64,000 bases of DNA, taken from Barthelona sp. PCE. Lineage: Eukaryota; Metamonada: BaSk clade. Positions 28,565 through 39,013 of this stretch are shown here, piece after piece. Where the stretch lies: assembly GCA_040285745.1 (NCBI GenBank), contig JAUFOR010000002.1:2046001-2110000 (forward strand), given 5' to 3'. How positions within the stretch are numbered: the stretch's first letter is position 1; the number at the start of each line of letters is the position of its first letter. The notes under the pieces were generated by a model. It did no database searches, had not been told where the DNA came from, and was given only the letters and a program-made list of their open reading frames with translations. Made by a program: the position numbers and the translations under genes.

Positions 28565-28839
28565 AGTATCCATTGAAGATGGTGATTGAAAAAGAATATT
28601 TTTTGAACAATGAAGCCCCTAAGAAATCTTTCAACAATAATCTCAATATGAATCTACCAAACAATGTTCTACAGTCAGCAAGCTATGAAGAAAACACCAA
28701 AGAAATTATTTTAAAAACGTACAACATTGAGAAAGATCCAGAGTCAAAAGAACCAGAGATTACAACTTTTAATGTTCGCTCCTTTCTGGCAAAGGTATCA
28801 ATAATTGAATATCACATGCCAAATCATAGTGAATTTTAA
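28565..28839 (+). pseudogene. Out-of-phase C-terminal remainder of the propeller-like gene
   Basis: An open frame shifted relative to the preceding ORF runs from about 28540 to 28839 (first ATG at 28573). Its content (EENTKEIILKTYNIEK, ITTFNVRSFLAKV) has the strand-loop style of a last propeller blade. No GTATG donor or CTNAY-type acceptor lies at the junction, so an intron does not explain the shift. A single-base indel is the simplest explanation. Confidence 0.4.
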
Positions 28840-28866
28840 AAATGAGTAAACAATCATACTAACTAT

Positions 28867-29826
28867 TTATTCCATCATCCATCTGTCCCACATCTCATCG
28901 CCAAACATTCCGCTGCCTATTCTAGTTCGATATATGTACTTTTTCTTCAAAGAAACATTATATATGCAAGCAGATCTTTGTATCATCCCAGCATACCATG
29001 TATAATATGGTGTTAAGAGAACAAATAAAAAATAAAAAATTGGGCTAAACCAAGGAATCGATTTATGTGCAACAAACGCATTCTTCAAATCCTTTCCCCT
29101 GATGAATTCACGCTTAGTAATAGTAGAATTGTATTTTTGCTTCATTTTATATAATAATTTTTTTTCGTAATCTCGACATTCATCATCTAATGGAGCGATG
29201 TTAATATGAGGACAAACAATACAAATGGGCGCACAAGTGGGCACATCAAACACTGTTTCATCAACAATATCCAGAAACTCAGATTCAACACTAAACAAAC
29301 GACCTTCTTTATGAAAATGAAAGTAGAACTGAATTTCCTTCCATTCTTTAAATATACTCTCTGTTTCTTCAACAGTTAACTTCTCAAGTGTAGACTTTGC
29401 TGTCCGTGTTACACATCTAAATATAAACAGCAACAAAAACCCTATAAAAATCAGTGCCTTCTTCCCATCCGCCACATTTCTTCTGTATGGATCATGAAGA
29501 AGACTGGAAATGTTTAATCCAACAATAATAGGGAGATCCAGTGCTATTGCACGAAAAACAATGAAAAAAGATGACTTTTCTTTGTCATTCATAACGCAAA
29601 CAACAATATTATATATAAAAGATACATATAAATATACTATAGAACCAGATATCAACCACTGACCCACAATACCGCTATAAAACAAGTTATTTGAAAAAAA
29701 AAACATATTTGCGACAGGTACAAGGTATGCCACTGCGCTGAGCACAAAAAGAGGAAAATTAATATGTGCCTCAGTCAAAGAATTATCTGGATTTAAGAGA
29801 GACATACTGAAAAATTTTTTTAACAA
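28867..29826 (-). CDS. Multi-pass membrane protein, unknown
   Basis: 319 residues with four to five hydrophobic spans: about residues 22-42 (INFPLFVLSAVAYLVPVANM), 53-77, 84-106, 124-142 and a C-terminal one near 262-282 (IFYFLFVLLTPYYTWYAG). A ~110-residue hydrophilic loop between the fourth and last spans contains CAPICIVCPH, a possible metal-binding cluster, and a coiled-coil-like charged segment. No transporter signature or signal peptide is recognised. It converges with the propeller-like ORFs, with 27 bases between the ends. Confidence 0.6.
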   Translation of the reverse strand: MLKKFFSMSLLNPDNSLTEAHINFPLFVLSAVAYLVPVANMFFFSNNLFYSGIVGQWLISGSIVYLYVSFIYNIVVCVMNDKEKSSFFIVFRAIALDLPIIVGLNISSLLHDPYRRNVADGKKALIFIGFLLLFIFRCVTRTAKSTLEKLTVEETESIFKEWKEIQFYFHFHKEGRLFSVESEFLDIVDETVFDVPTCAPICIVCPHINIAPLDDECRDYEKKLLYKMKQKYNSTITKREFIRGKDLKNAFVAHKSIPWFSPIFYFLFVLLTPYYTWYAGMIQRSACIYNVSLKKKYIYRTRIGSGMFGDEMWDRWMME

Positions 29827-30061
29827 ATTATTTAATGTTGTTCCTAATATTCTAAGTGAATTCGAACCTAAAATATGCCTTTAAGGTAAAGTTCCCTGTT
29901 AAAAGCGTAAAAAAGTATTTTGCAACACAAAGTTAATAAATCGTGTTCTCAACTGAATCATTCGCAACAAAATTCCATTAGTTCTCTAATTTACAAACAA
30001 TGTATACAAAAAAGAAAGTACAAAACCTACTGCTTCTGCTATTATATCTCCGTAAATTGTT

Positions 30062-33000
30062 ATGTTCACCCCGCCATTGGTTCTCTATTCCAGTGTTAAT
30101 TGCAAAAAGTCAACATTGAGAAATGCTTACCTCTTTCACATGACAAAAACTTCTGCAAATCGTACAGGGCATATTTCTACTTACAGCTACACAGATCTTA
30201 ATGTAGATGAGTTGTTTAAGATTATAAAAGATATGAGGGGATTCCAAAACCAACAATAATTGAAGATTTGGAGTTAAATAAGACTCCTGCCGGTGAAGAC
30301 AACTTGATTGTCACCGCTACATATGTTAAGGATGGTATACAAATTAAAAAGAGAGTTGATATGGGAAAATTCAGGTTCTACCCTTCCACCAGTAAGACTT
30401 TAAAACACAAACTACTCACTTTGGTCAACATTGATACTCATGACGAGTTAAAATCGACCTACCAAAAACACAATCGGGGGTTCAAGCTTTTTCCAAGCAA
30501 TACCTATTCAATTGAGAGTTGGGTGTATAACATTGTCGATCCCGGGAGAGGTGATGCATTGTTCAATCACCTATCACTTATTAAACGTGTACAACTCGTA
30601 TCAGATTCAGTAGCTTATCGAGTGCAAAAACCAATTCTTTTACCCTGTGATCTAAGAAGAAAATTCGAAGATCTGAAGCATTATGTTATAGACTTGGGTG
30701 GCAGGGTGTCATGGGATGATAAAGACGTCACCAGAGAAATTATGGATGCTATAACCAAACCTTCCGATTCAATTATGCGTAGTGCACGCTTTTTCCTGCA
30801 CTCTTTCTGGGCTAATGTCTACACCTTTGAGTATGATCAAATTGAAATGTTATTTAAATGCAAAAACAGTTGTTTATCAAACAATACCTTTTTTTCAGAG
30901 CTCTACAATCCAGAAGATTACGGGGAACTGGTTAACTTAACCATGAGAGTAGAAGGATATGTAGATGTAGCTGATACTTCTGTTTTTCCATCTAAGAAAT
31001 TCGCAAGAGAACTTAGACTAAGTACTAATCTGTCTGAAAAGAAAAGAGCCGTCTCTGGGATCCCAAAGAGAGGTATGCTGGTCAAATTCGAAACATATAT
31101 GCATCACATCAAAGAATTTAACGATTTTATCACAATGTGGTTGTTTAAGATTCTTATTCATAAAAACATGGCAATTTGTTTGCAGTATGATGCATCCAAT
31201 TTGAATAGACGTGAATCTATCATCATAAAGGTGAGTATACCGGATTTTGGGGATCATGACGTTGATCCGCCTACGCACAATTTTTTTAACGCTGATACAA
31301 TAGTTTTTTTGAAAGATTCTGATGAAGTTACTGCTCTACAGTACCTTGACACGCTTAAGAGATGCACATATGTTGCATTATGTAAGCGAGTTGATACAGA
31401 TAAGCCTCAATACGCAGATCCACCATATCCCAGAACATCAAGATCTGGTAAAAAAGGATATGATATAGCTGTGACTGTGCTAGATTTCCTGGTTAACATG
31501 GATGTACTATCGAGTTATGCGTTACCGACAAAGAGGAAAAATGGTGGATCGCATTCTGATTTTGAACCTTTGTTAATATTAAACGATGTGCAAGAGCATC
31601 AGTTCAAGATAACCTATGTGTTGGATAAAGAAAGAGAAATCGAACTGGAGTTTGTAGATGGAAAACATCCGGTTATAGTTATTGGAACGGATGGTGGTAA
31701 ACCTGAACTTCAATTTATCGAAATGCTCACCCGCCGCTATGAACAGTTCATGCACTCTCCATGTTTCGCGCATGTATCTCATAACATGTTATGTATCATC
31801 AATGGATTTGATATTAATGTGAAAGAAAGTATGAGACCCAGTGGAGAACGTTTTTTTTATCAACTATGCAACGCTATCAACTGGAACGAATTTCGGTCCG
31901 GTATTAACGACAATAGTATTAGGTTAGAAGATAGATTCAACTTATTCCTGAATAATTTTTACAATAATCGTGTTGATTTTGACTCAGAATTTTTTGTTGG
32001 AGCTATACTTCCCATCTGTCTCAGAGAAACATTCGGTAACGGTCATATCCACATGGAGAAGAACCCTATCAACCGTTGGACCAATGGCAAGGAAGTTAAA
32101 TATGTTGATCTGAAGGAGAACGAGAAGGAGAGTAGAAGCAATCCTATGGAGATAGAGCATTTTTTGATTGGGTACGAGAACAGAATACTGCAAGAACTGA
32201 AGAGCAGGGGGAACTCTGCTGGGTATTTGGAAATTCTGGCTGACATGTCCAATATTGATGATCGTACCAAGTTCGAAGAATATGAGGAATTCGCATACAA
32301 GAACGGCAACTTTCCCATTAATGTCATGTTTGAAATGTTGAGCAGAGAAGAAGAGGAGATTAAGTTTTTGGCATTAGTGCAGTCGTTGATTGACCTTCAG
32401 TTGTGGAGGATGTTTTTTCTTGAAGATGAAAACGATCCACTACAACGTGTCCGTTGGCAAGCAACTGAACAATTTGGAAAAGCTATTTGGAATGATGTTG
32501 AACCAAGAGTCTTTGCAGAAAATTTCAATCTTGGAGATGATCTTTTAGAGTGTTGTAACATTTTCCAAGCCTTTATTGAGTATGTGATGTGGATTCAGCG
32601 CTTGGCTTGCTCTGATCACAACATGGTGCAGCATATCCACTTTCAGATAGCTGCACTTTTGAAGTTTTTGACTAATTGTAAGGAATTTAATATCAATAAG
32701 AGTATTGTATATAGATATGCAAGTGCCTTAAGAATATTTACTGTGCGCTATATGTCCAAGAATTATATTCAAGCACAGTCGTTGGTTGCGTTTCTGTTGT
32801 GTGACGTTGATTCAGTTCAGCTATCTAAGTCTGATATCGAATCAACCTTTGTTAATGATGAAGGCCCACTTCATAAGAACTATATCAATTCATTAGATGA
32901 AAAATTCCGCAAACCAATAACTCACCAGGATCTTGAATACATGAAAGTAGTTTTGTGCCACAGTTTCCTCCCTTCAAGAATGAATCCTGATAAAGAGAAC

Positions 33001-33693
33001 TCTGTAGATAACATATCTCGGTGCAATTGGTCAAGGAAATGTAGCCATTTTCTTGAAAATGTAAGAGAAAGAGGTGACAAAGTTCAGGGTTTGGTTGGTT
33101 ATATCGCAAGTGTGCTGGAAGATTCGCGTCATTTCAACTATTCACCAAATGATCCAGTTGATCTTACAATCTCACTTTCTGTGGAGCTACAACAAAATCA
33201 AACACATTCGGGTAATAATTATTTTTCTCTTTTTAAAAATATCTCCCCTTTAAGAAGAAGAAGTAGAAATGCTTCACGAACTGCGTTTGACTTATCTCCA
33301 ATAACACGAAAACTGCCTAGAGTCTCTCCAGAAGTTGAAGAAGAGGAAATGGAATCAAGAAGCGTTAGAAGTGCAATTACGTATCTCAACTGTGCTGCTG
33401 TCGAAACACATTTTAGGAATGAATCTGAGGAAGACAAACACTTTGTGAATTCAGAAATGATCCGCATCGCATTCACAGAGGGTTACACTAAGCTTCCAGA
33501 TTATCTTCATGCAGGTTTCAAGAAGTTCATGCAACCATTTGACAACTGTACGGGCTCCGTAGAAGGTGGATTCAGCGCATTGGGCAATATCATAGGCAAA
33601 CAACAGTATAAAATTAGCGATGAGAAGTATTATTTATTATTTATGGCTAAGCAATGCAAAGGAACTCCCATTATGCCATTTGATAAGATATAG
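30062..33693 (+). CDS. Divergent hAT-like transposase or domesticated derivative, with a -1 frame break
   Basis: The main frame (open from 30220 to 33693, ~1,157 codons) has no ATG near its start. An ORF from the ATG at 30062 reads into it if the frame shifts by -1 at a GGGG run (30237-30240), giving about 1,215 residues. Evidence for hAT: LQYDASNLNRRESIII (first RNase H-type Asp, ~residue 307 of the main frame), IGTDGGKPE (D~475), HSPCFAHVSHNML (~496, cf. the C/AH-LN motif), and a C-terminal SVEGGFSALGNIIGKQQYKI block (~1096) equivalent to the hAT dimerisation signature (SERxFSxxGxIxxxxRxxL). No N-terminal BED finger or terminal inverted repeats were found by eye. It may be a decayed transposon, a domesticated gene, or carry an assembly error. 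Confidence 0.5.
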
Positions 33694-33885
33694 AGCATGT
33701 ACAGCAATAAAGCAACACATAACATACAAAAATAGAACACAGACAACGCACAATTTCATTAAGGGATTTTATACACAACAATGCAGGTATGGGCCAATCA
33801 AAACTTTAATTAAAAAAGATTACCCCATCAGCAAATACGGTTATGGGTCGACTATATACTTGAAACATTTCCGTATTATCAAAGA

Positions 33886-33958
33886 GCGCTATAGAGTAAT
33901 TGGTTATCTCGTGAGGCTCATAACCTCAAGGTTTCTGGTTCAAATCCAGATAGTCGCT
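33886..33958 (+). tRNA. tRNA-Met (CAU), acceptor stem with one-base bulge
   Basis: The cloverleaf folds with D stem GAG/CTC, anticodon stem TGAGG/CCTCA around loop CTCATAA (anticodon CAT at 33919-33921), a 5-base variable loop and T stem TCTGG/CCAGA around TTCAAAT. It is followed by a long T run that suits Pol III termination. The acceptor is GCG-CTA on the 5' side and TAGTCGC on the 3' side: six bases pair fully if one 3' T is bulged, as if one base were missing from the 5' strand. The discriminator would be T. It could be functional, edited, or a recent pseudogene. Confidence 0.7.
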
Positions 33959-34055
33959 ATTTTTTTTTTCTTTTTTTGCAATTCCTTATTTTCATTTTAA
34001 TACCCAAAAATGAATGTACTTTTAAATATAAGACCCAGCCGTGGTGAAATTTAAG

Positions 34056-34103
34056 CGTACATTCCGGATTTCTCTTTTTTACTATTTTTATGGCCCGACC
34101 TCG
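34056..34103. repeat. Partial copy of the 156-bp satellite
   Basis: Contains the CGTACATTCCGGATTTCTC start of the 156-bp unit and then jumps to CCCGACCTCG, lacking the intervening GGTGGGAACTCAATTA stretch. It is an internally deleted, older copy. Confidence 0.7.
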
Positions 34104-34109
34104 TGCTTG

Positions 34110-34227
34110 TTGAATGATGGAAGCATGTGGTTGACGGAACTCATGGCAGAGTGAATCTGTGACTCATGTTGAATGATGGAAGCATGTGGTTGACGGAACT
34201 CATGGCAGAGTGAATCTGTGACTCATG
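34110..34227. repeat. 59-bp tandem repeat, two identical copies
   Basis: Two adjacent 59-base units beginning TTGAATGATGGAAGCATG (34110-34168 and 34169-34227). They are embedded between the partial and full 156-bp units. No coding potential. Confidence 0.9.
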
Positions 34228-34250
34228 AATGTGCTGTCCGAATTACGTCC

Positions 34251-34562
34251 TTTATCGTACATTCCGGATTTCTCTTTTTTACTATTTTTTATGGGGTGGG
34301 AACTCAATTACCCGACCTCGAGCTTAGGAACTTATTCACGCCATCCAACTAGATATCTGTCAGTAAACATGCATGTATCCGAGAGAACTCAGCCCCTGTG
34401 AAGTCATTTATCGTACATTCCGGATTTCTCTTTTTTACTATTTTTTATGGGGTGGGAACTCAATTACCCGACCTCGAGCTTAGGAACTTATTCACGCCAT
34501 CCAACTAGATATCTGTCAGTAAACATGCATGTATCCGAGAGAACTCAGCCCCTGTGAAGTCA
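34251..34562. repeat. 156-bp tandem repeat, two essentially identical copies
   Basis: Units 34251-34406 and 34407-34562, each starting TTTATCGTACATTCCGGATT and ending GAACTCAGCCCCTGTGAAGTCA. The last unit ends six bases before the stop codon of the convergent 1,392-residue gene. The block lies downstream of tRNA-Met. Sequence identity between copies implies recent duplication or active homogenisation. Confidence 0.9.
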
Positions 34563-34567
34563 ATTTA

Positions 34568-37500
34568 TTAACGTCTACGTATTGCCTTCATTTTGTGACC
34601 AAAACCAGCTTGCCCCTTTGGATTTGATTGAAAAACAGCTTGCCCCTTTGGATTTGATTGAAAAACAGCTTGCCCCTTTGGATTTAATTGTGGAGCGGCA
34701 GTTTGTTCGTCCAAAGAGACATATGTAGTAAAGCGTAAAATATTAATACGTCCATACTTTTTAATAACCTGTTTTTCACTCATAGCTTCTTTAGAACCAA
34801 ATACTGACTTTTTTAATGTGTGTTGCATGGTGGAATGACCAAATCCAAAACTTTGCTGGTGATAAGTCTTCTTTCTTCTACGTCCACCTTCTTCAGGTTT
34901 CTTACCCTCCAATACGCATTGAATACGACCAATTAATCCAGTGGTATCCTGAAGAAGACATCTTTGATAAGCTTCTGGCATTTCTTCATGTAACGGTGCG
35001 AAAAGAATTCTTCCTTCCTCCGGTTTCGAACAAAAGTATTTCAGGAAGAAGACTATCCAGCTGTAAAGACGCTTCTTTCCAAGCTTCTTGATACTAGAAA
35101 CAAACTCTTCTGGTGTAGGAGTTTTAAAACTATAATGCTGTGCTCCTCTGACATTGGGAGTTGCAATAGCAAAACGACATATATAATCAATTGCTTCAAC
35201 GAACTCAACTTCCCGAACACCCATTAACAAAATGAAGTTGTTTGAGACATCAATGAACGGATATTTGTCCATCATATTAACAGCAGTTGCAAACACTAAA
35301 TCAAGGAATTCTGGTTCTTCGGCATAAACTGTATGACTGTATTTCAATGGATGTGCAGAGTACTTGAACAATTCAATGCGATACTGATTATAATTCACTT
35401 TCATACCGGTTTTGAGAGGTTTAGTAACCATATTAGGATGAAGATTCTTCTTGTCCAAAATATTCTTGAAATCATAAACGCCTTCAACAAATTTTGAATA
35501 AGCTTCTCTTCCAAGAGTCTTATACACTAAAAGTCCAAGACCAGGGATTGAATTATTGTAATCCATGCAAATGACATCGACTGAGTCCATGCACCACTCA
35601 CCCAATTCATCACTTACGATAGAATCATAAGCTCTTGCCAATTGCAAAGAGCAGTGACGAACAACATGAAGCATGCAACGTTTGTTGACTGGTTTAGCTT
35701 TCTCACCCTCTGGTTCGAAGCGAAGAACAGGCAAAATAACTGAATGTTCAAGCTGTGGGTAAATTTCCAACCATGCCTCATGATCCAAGCGCTTCTTCAA
35801 CGCTGTGAATAACTTACACATCTCCTTCAACAGTTCCTTGTTGGTTATGTATCGTTCGGCGCTTTCGGTAAAGATTGTGAACATTGGACTGTTTGTCCAG
35901 TCACCATTGGACTCGAACAAGCTCATTATCACTTCCACAGCAATGTTGAACAAAACCAATCGAACATCAATAGAGATACGTTTCTTCCAGATCATTAAAA
36001 TGAAATCATCAACATCAAGCGTACGATCGTGCATTGCTATCTGACGAGCGAGACAGATCACCATCTTTGTTGAAGTAACCCCCAATTGATTTTCGCAGAT
36101 ATTGGTTATATCCTTCATAAACGTGTTCAATTGGTCCCCACTGAAATAGCGAATCATGGAGAGCAAATTGTTCATTGCCAGGGGTGAAGTACGGTTGAAT
36201 TTGAGTGCATGCAATAAGAACTCGTAGTCGTTACCGAAACACTTGAAAATCTCGACAACAGCATCTTCAATGTCGACAGAAAAACCGCGGCAGAGAACAC
36301 ATGCACCAATGACTTGATCGCGCTGAGATTCAGAAAGTGTAATGTTGTAAAAATGTGACAAACAGTTGAACTCCTTAAAAAAGGCTTTGATATCGCCTAA
36401 TCTTCCCATCAGGGCATCAAGTCTCTTCTTGGATGCCTGTGCTTCAACCTTGCTCGTTTCAGTACTCTCCATGGTGGATAAAAGCTGCTTCTGCTTCTGA
36501 GTAATCTCTCCTAAAAGTGCGATGTACTCATCAAACTCACCCATAATCTCATCACGGATACTGTCTAGCTCACCCTGTCTTACAACCAGCATGGGATCAT
36601 ACTTGATCTCTGAGGCATACTTACGCCACGTGGTACGGGTAATAGGAGGATGATAGTTTGTGCTAAAGGCGTGGAGACGTACACCTGGCTTGAACAAACG
36701 ACTCTTGGCAATAGAAGTGCTCTTGATGACCTTTGCATCTGAAAGAAATCTTGCTTCTTTAACTGCAAAAGTTGCTTTAAGATTTGGCAACGAACATCCC
36801 ATATCAACCACAAGATTATCAAGACCGTACTCAGTCAAAAAATTCTGATTTGGAATCGTGATACGTTGTTCCGTTTCGTTTTCTACACTAAAGTACTTTA
36901 GACTCTCGCAAAACTTCTTGAGAAATGCGCTGAGGTTTCCACGCATGTTGGGTTTCAGAGGACCAGCAAACGCTCCCTTGATAACATCCACCCAGAATGG
37001 AACATTAATACTTGTGTTCTCCTTATACTTTGCAACAACATCTTTTTTAGCAGCCTGTTCCCTAAAAAAGCTATCACGGGTGAAGCTTCCATTCTTTAAA
37101 AGGTGCTTCATGGAAAACTGGGGTGGAAAATCGGGATAGATCAAAGGAATATCCAATTGGTAGGTATCCATTTCGCTTTCTGTAAAGAAGTGTGTCATCT
37201 CCCTCAGATAATATGCAGCTGCCTCAATAACATCATTCCCCTGAGGTGAAAGAGATATGCTACAAAGTGGTGAAGTCCACGTTTCTGAGAAGAAAATGTT
37301 TTTGTTGCAACTCGTTGGAGAAGCCAACATGAAATTTAGTGACTTGAATATTTCAATGATAATATCAGTATGAAAGATTGCGGTACAAGGAACTATAACC
37401 TTCTCGTAACCTCCATCACAAAAGTCAGAATGTAGGTTACGAATAATTGATTTAGAATCATATTTGTTGCGGAAGAGTTGGATGATAAGTCTCAGTGCTT

Positions 37501-38746
37501 CAAGTTCGAGATCTCCTTCCCATAAAAGGTACCTAGAAAGGAAACAAGCAACAACATCAACATGATAACCGCCACACTTCTTAGAAACAAATTTTTCAAA
37601 CACTTCCTTAGTTGCTTCATCAACACGGATAGTTTGATGAAGGTATGTTATCTCAACCAAATTTTCGCTGTCAATAATCGAAACATTTCGTAAAACTGAA
37701 AGCACAACTCCTCTATCACTAGCAGGGCAAGTTTTATCGGAATTCACCTTCTTCCACACCCCTAGTTCTTCTAAGAAACCAAATGGAGCTCTAGGAGGTT
37801 GGGGAATTTTCTCTAAATATTCATAATAAACACCTAAATCAAGTAAAACAGGTTTCAGCTCACTTAACAACATAAAATTCCCTGATTCTCTGACGATTTC
37901 CAAAAAAAGTTCTTCATCGTATTTGAGAACCATGTAAATATTGTCACCATCAACTAAAACACTTCCGTCACGAATACTATCCACAAGCACTGTCGGATAA
38001 CGAGAATAAACTTCTTTTTTCAAAGCTACCTCCAGATCAGAAAAGTTATGATTCTCGGAGTGTCTTACAATCTCAACAACACTATCAACAAATGTGTTAG
38101 ATTTTTTGATTAAACGTTGCACAACCGCCTTATGTTCGCGGTAAAAATAACGCATGCTCAGTCCGTTATTGAACTTATGTAACATATATGCTTCAAGAAC
38201 AGGCAGTGTTTCAGTACGTTTCAACAAAGCGGAAAGCAACTTTATATCAATTTTCTCAACTTCAATGTCTTGCAGGACTTCAATTGAACAGTTTCCGATG
38301 ATTTTTGCCTTGTCTTCGAACGAGAATGAACCAGTTTCATCCGTGTAGATGTCATCACATATGGAACCGAAGTTGCACATGCTTCGACCCAGTTTAGTGA
38401 TGAATCGTTGTCTCACAGCAGGATTCAACTGCTTTAGCTTGTCCAGGACGTTATCCTGAGCCATAAAAGCCTTGAAAACTAAAGGGAAATCAAAGAATCT
38501 CAATACAAGACGCTTATCCTCGCTATTCAGTAATTCGAACATGCGCTCGTAGTCCTTGCGCATTCTCAAATGATGCAAATATGCCTTTTTCTCTTTAATC
38601 GATGAGAATTCTGATAAAACTGCATCAAAGACTGGCAACTTGCACAACTCAGCCAAAAGCTGGTTACGGCACAGAGTGCTGTCGTTGATTAAACGTAAAA
38701 AACTATCCATAAACTGTTGAAATGAAAAAAACAAGGTAAATCGCAT
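34568..38746 (-). CDS. 1,392-residue unknown helical protein
   Basis: Long intact ORF; the start is either the ATG at 38746 or the second ATG at 38710 (MDSFLRLINDS), which looks equally good. Most of the length is helical with no signal peptide or membrane span. A coiled-coil-like segment sits near residues 720-775 (EYIALLGEITQKQKQLLSTM). A patch of possible interest is VVDMGCSLPNLKATF (~650). The C-terminal ~110 residues are basic, with RRRKKTYHQQ and three 10-residue repeats (NPKGQAVFQS) encoded by 30-base tandem repeats. I recognise no family. Its size and position beside mobile DNA suggest a lineage-specific gene, perhaps of mobile or viral origin; there is no direct proof. Confidence 0.7.
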   Translation of the reverse strand: MRFTLFFSFQQFMDSFLRLINDSTLCRNQLLAELCKLPVFDAVLSEFSSIKEKKAYLHHLRMRKDYERMFELLNSEDKRLVLRFFDFPLVFKAFMAQDNVLDKLKQLNPAVRQRFITKLGRSMCNFGSICDDIYTDETGSFSFEDKAKIIGNCSIEVLQDIEVEKIDIKLLSALLKRTETLPVLEAYMLHKFNNGLSMRYFYREHKAVVQRLIKKSNTFVDSVVEIVRHSENHNFSDLEVALKKEVYSRYPTVLVDSIRDGSVLVDGDNIYMVLKYDEELFLEIVRESGNFMLLSELKPVLLDLGVYYEYLEKIPQPPRAPFGFLEELGVWKKVNSDKTCPASDRGVVLSVLRNVSIIDSENLVEITYLHQTIRVDEATKEVFEKFVSKKCGGYHVDVVACFLSRYLLWEGDLELEALRLIIQLFRNKYDSKSIIRNLHSDFCDGGYEKVIVPCTAIFHTDIIIEIFKSLNFMLASPTSCNKNIFFSETWTSPLCSISLSPQGNDVIEAAAYYLREMTHFFTESEMDTYQLDIPLIYPDFPPQFSMKHLLKNGSFTRDSFFREQAAKKDVVAKYKENTSINVPFWVDVIKGAFAGPLKPNMRGNLSAFLKKFCESLKYFSVENETEQRITIPNQNFLTEYGLDNLVVDMGCSLPNLKATFAVKEARFLSDAKVIKSTSIAKSRLFKPGVRLHAFSTNYHPPITRTTWRKYASEIKYDPMLVVRQGELDSIRDEIMGEFDEYIALLGEITQKQKQLLSTMESTETSKVEAQASKKRLDALMGRLGDIKAFFKEFNCLSHFYNITLSESQRDQVIGACVLCRGFSVDIEDAVVEIFKCFGNDYEFLLHALKFNRTSPLAMNNLLSMIRYFSGDQLNTFMKDITNICENQLGVTSTKMVICLARQIAMHDRTLDVDDFILMIWKKRISIDVRLVLFNIAVEVIMSLFESNGDWTNSPMFTIFTESAERYITNKELLKEMCKLFTALKKRLDHEAWLEIYPQLEHSVILPVLRFEPEGEKAKPVNKRCMLHVVRHCSLQLARAYDSIVSDELGEWCMDSVDVICMDYNNSIPGLGLLVYKTLGREAYSKFVEGVYDFKNILDKKNLHPNMVTKPLKTGMKVNYNQYRIELFKYSAHPLKYSHTVYAEEPEFLDLVFATAVNMMDKYPFIDVSNNFILLMGVREVEFVEAIDYICRFAIATPNVRGAQHYSFKTPTPEEFVSSIKKLGKKRLYSWIVFFLKYFCSKPEEGRILFAPLHEEMPEAYQRCLLQDTTGLIGRIQCVLEGKKPEEGGRRRKKTYHQQSFGFGHSTMQHTLKKSVFGSKEAMSEKQVIKKYGRINILRFTTYVSLDEQTAAPQLNPKGQAVFQSNPKGQAVFQSNPKGQAGFGHKMKAIRRR
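34606..34690 (-). repeat. 30-base repeat x3 encoding NPKGQAVFQS units
   Basis: Three in-frame 30-base units in the last coding stretch of the 1,392-residue protein give three copies of a Gly/Gln/Phe decapeptide. The units are nearly identical, so the expansion is recent. Confidence 0.85.
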
Positions 38747-39013
38747 TTGCTGTGTTAAACACAGCCATTATTTACAAAATAAATCTGGGGTGTCTATCAA
38801 CTTCATCCCAATGTAGCTTAATATTTTGTTGTTCTTATGAAAAAGCTTATTGAACCGTAATAACACTATTCTTTTGGGTCAATTTTCGGTCTTTCTTGTT
38901 GTTCGGGTGATTATAGTACTCCTTTTAATGTGCTGGAAGGTCTAAAAAATTTTGATAATTGGGTCACTTCTTGAATTTTTATTTATTACCTTTATCACCA
39001 TTATATAATATCA

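Noticed and set aside
34110-34562. CRISPR array
   Set aside because: The repeats are direct tandem units without unique spacers, in a eukaryotic genome.
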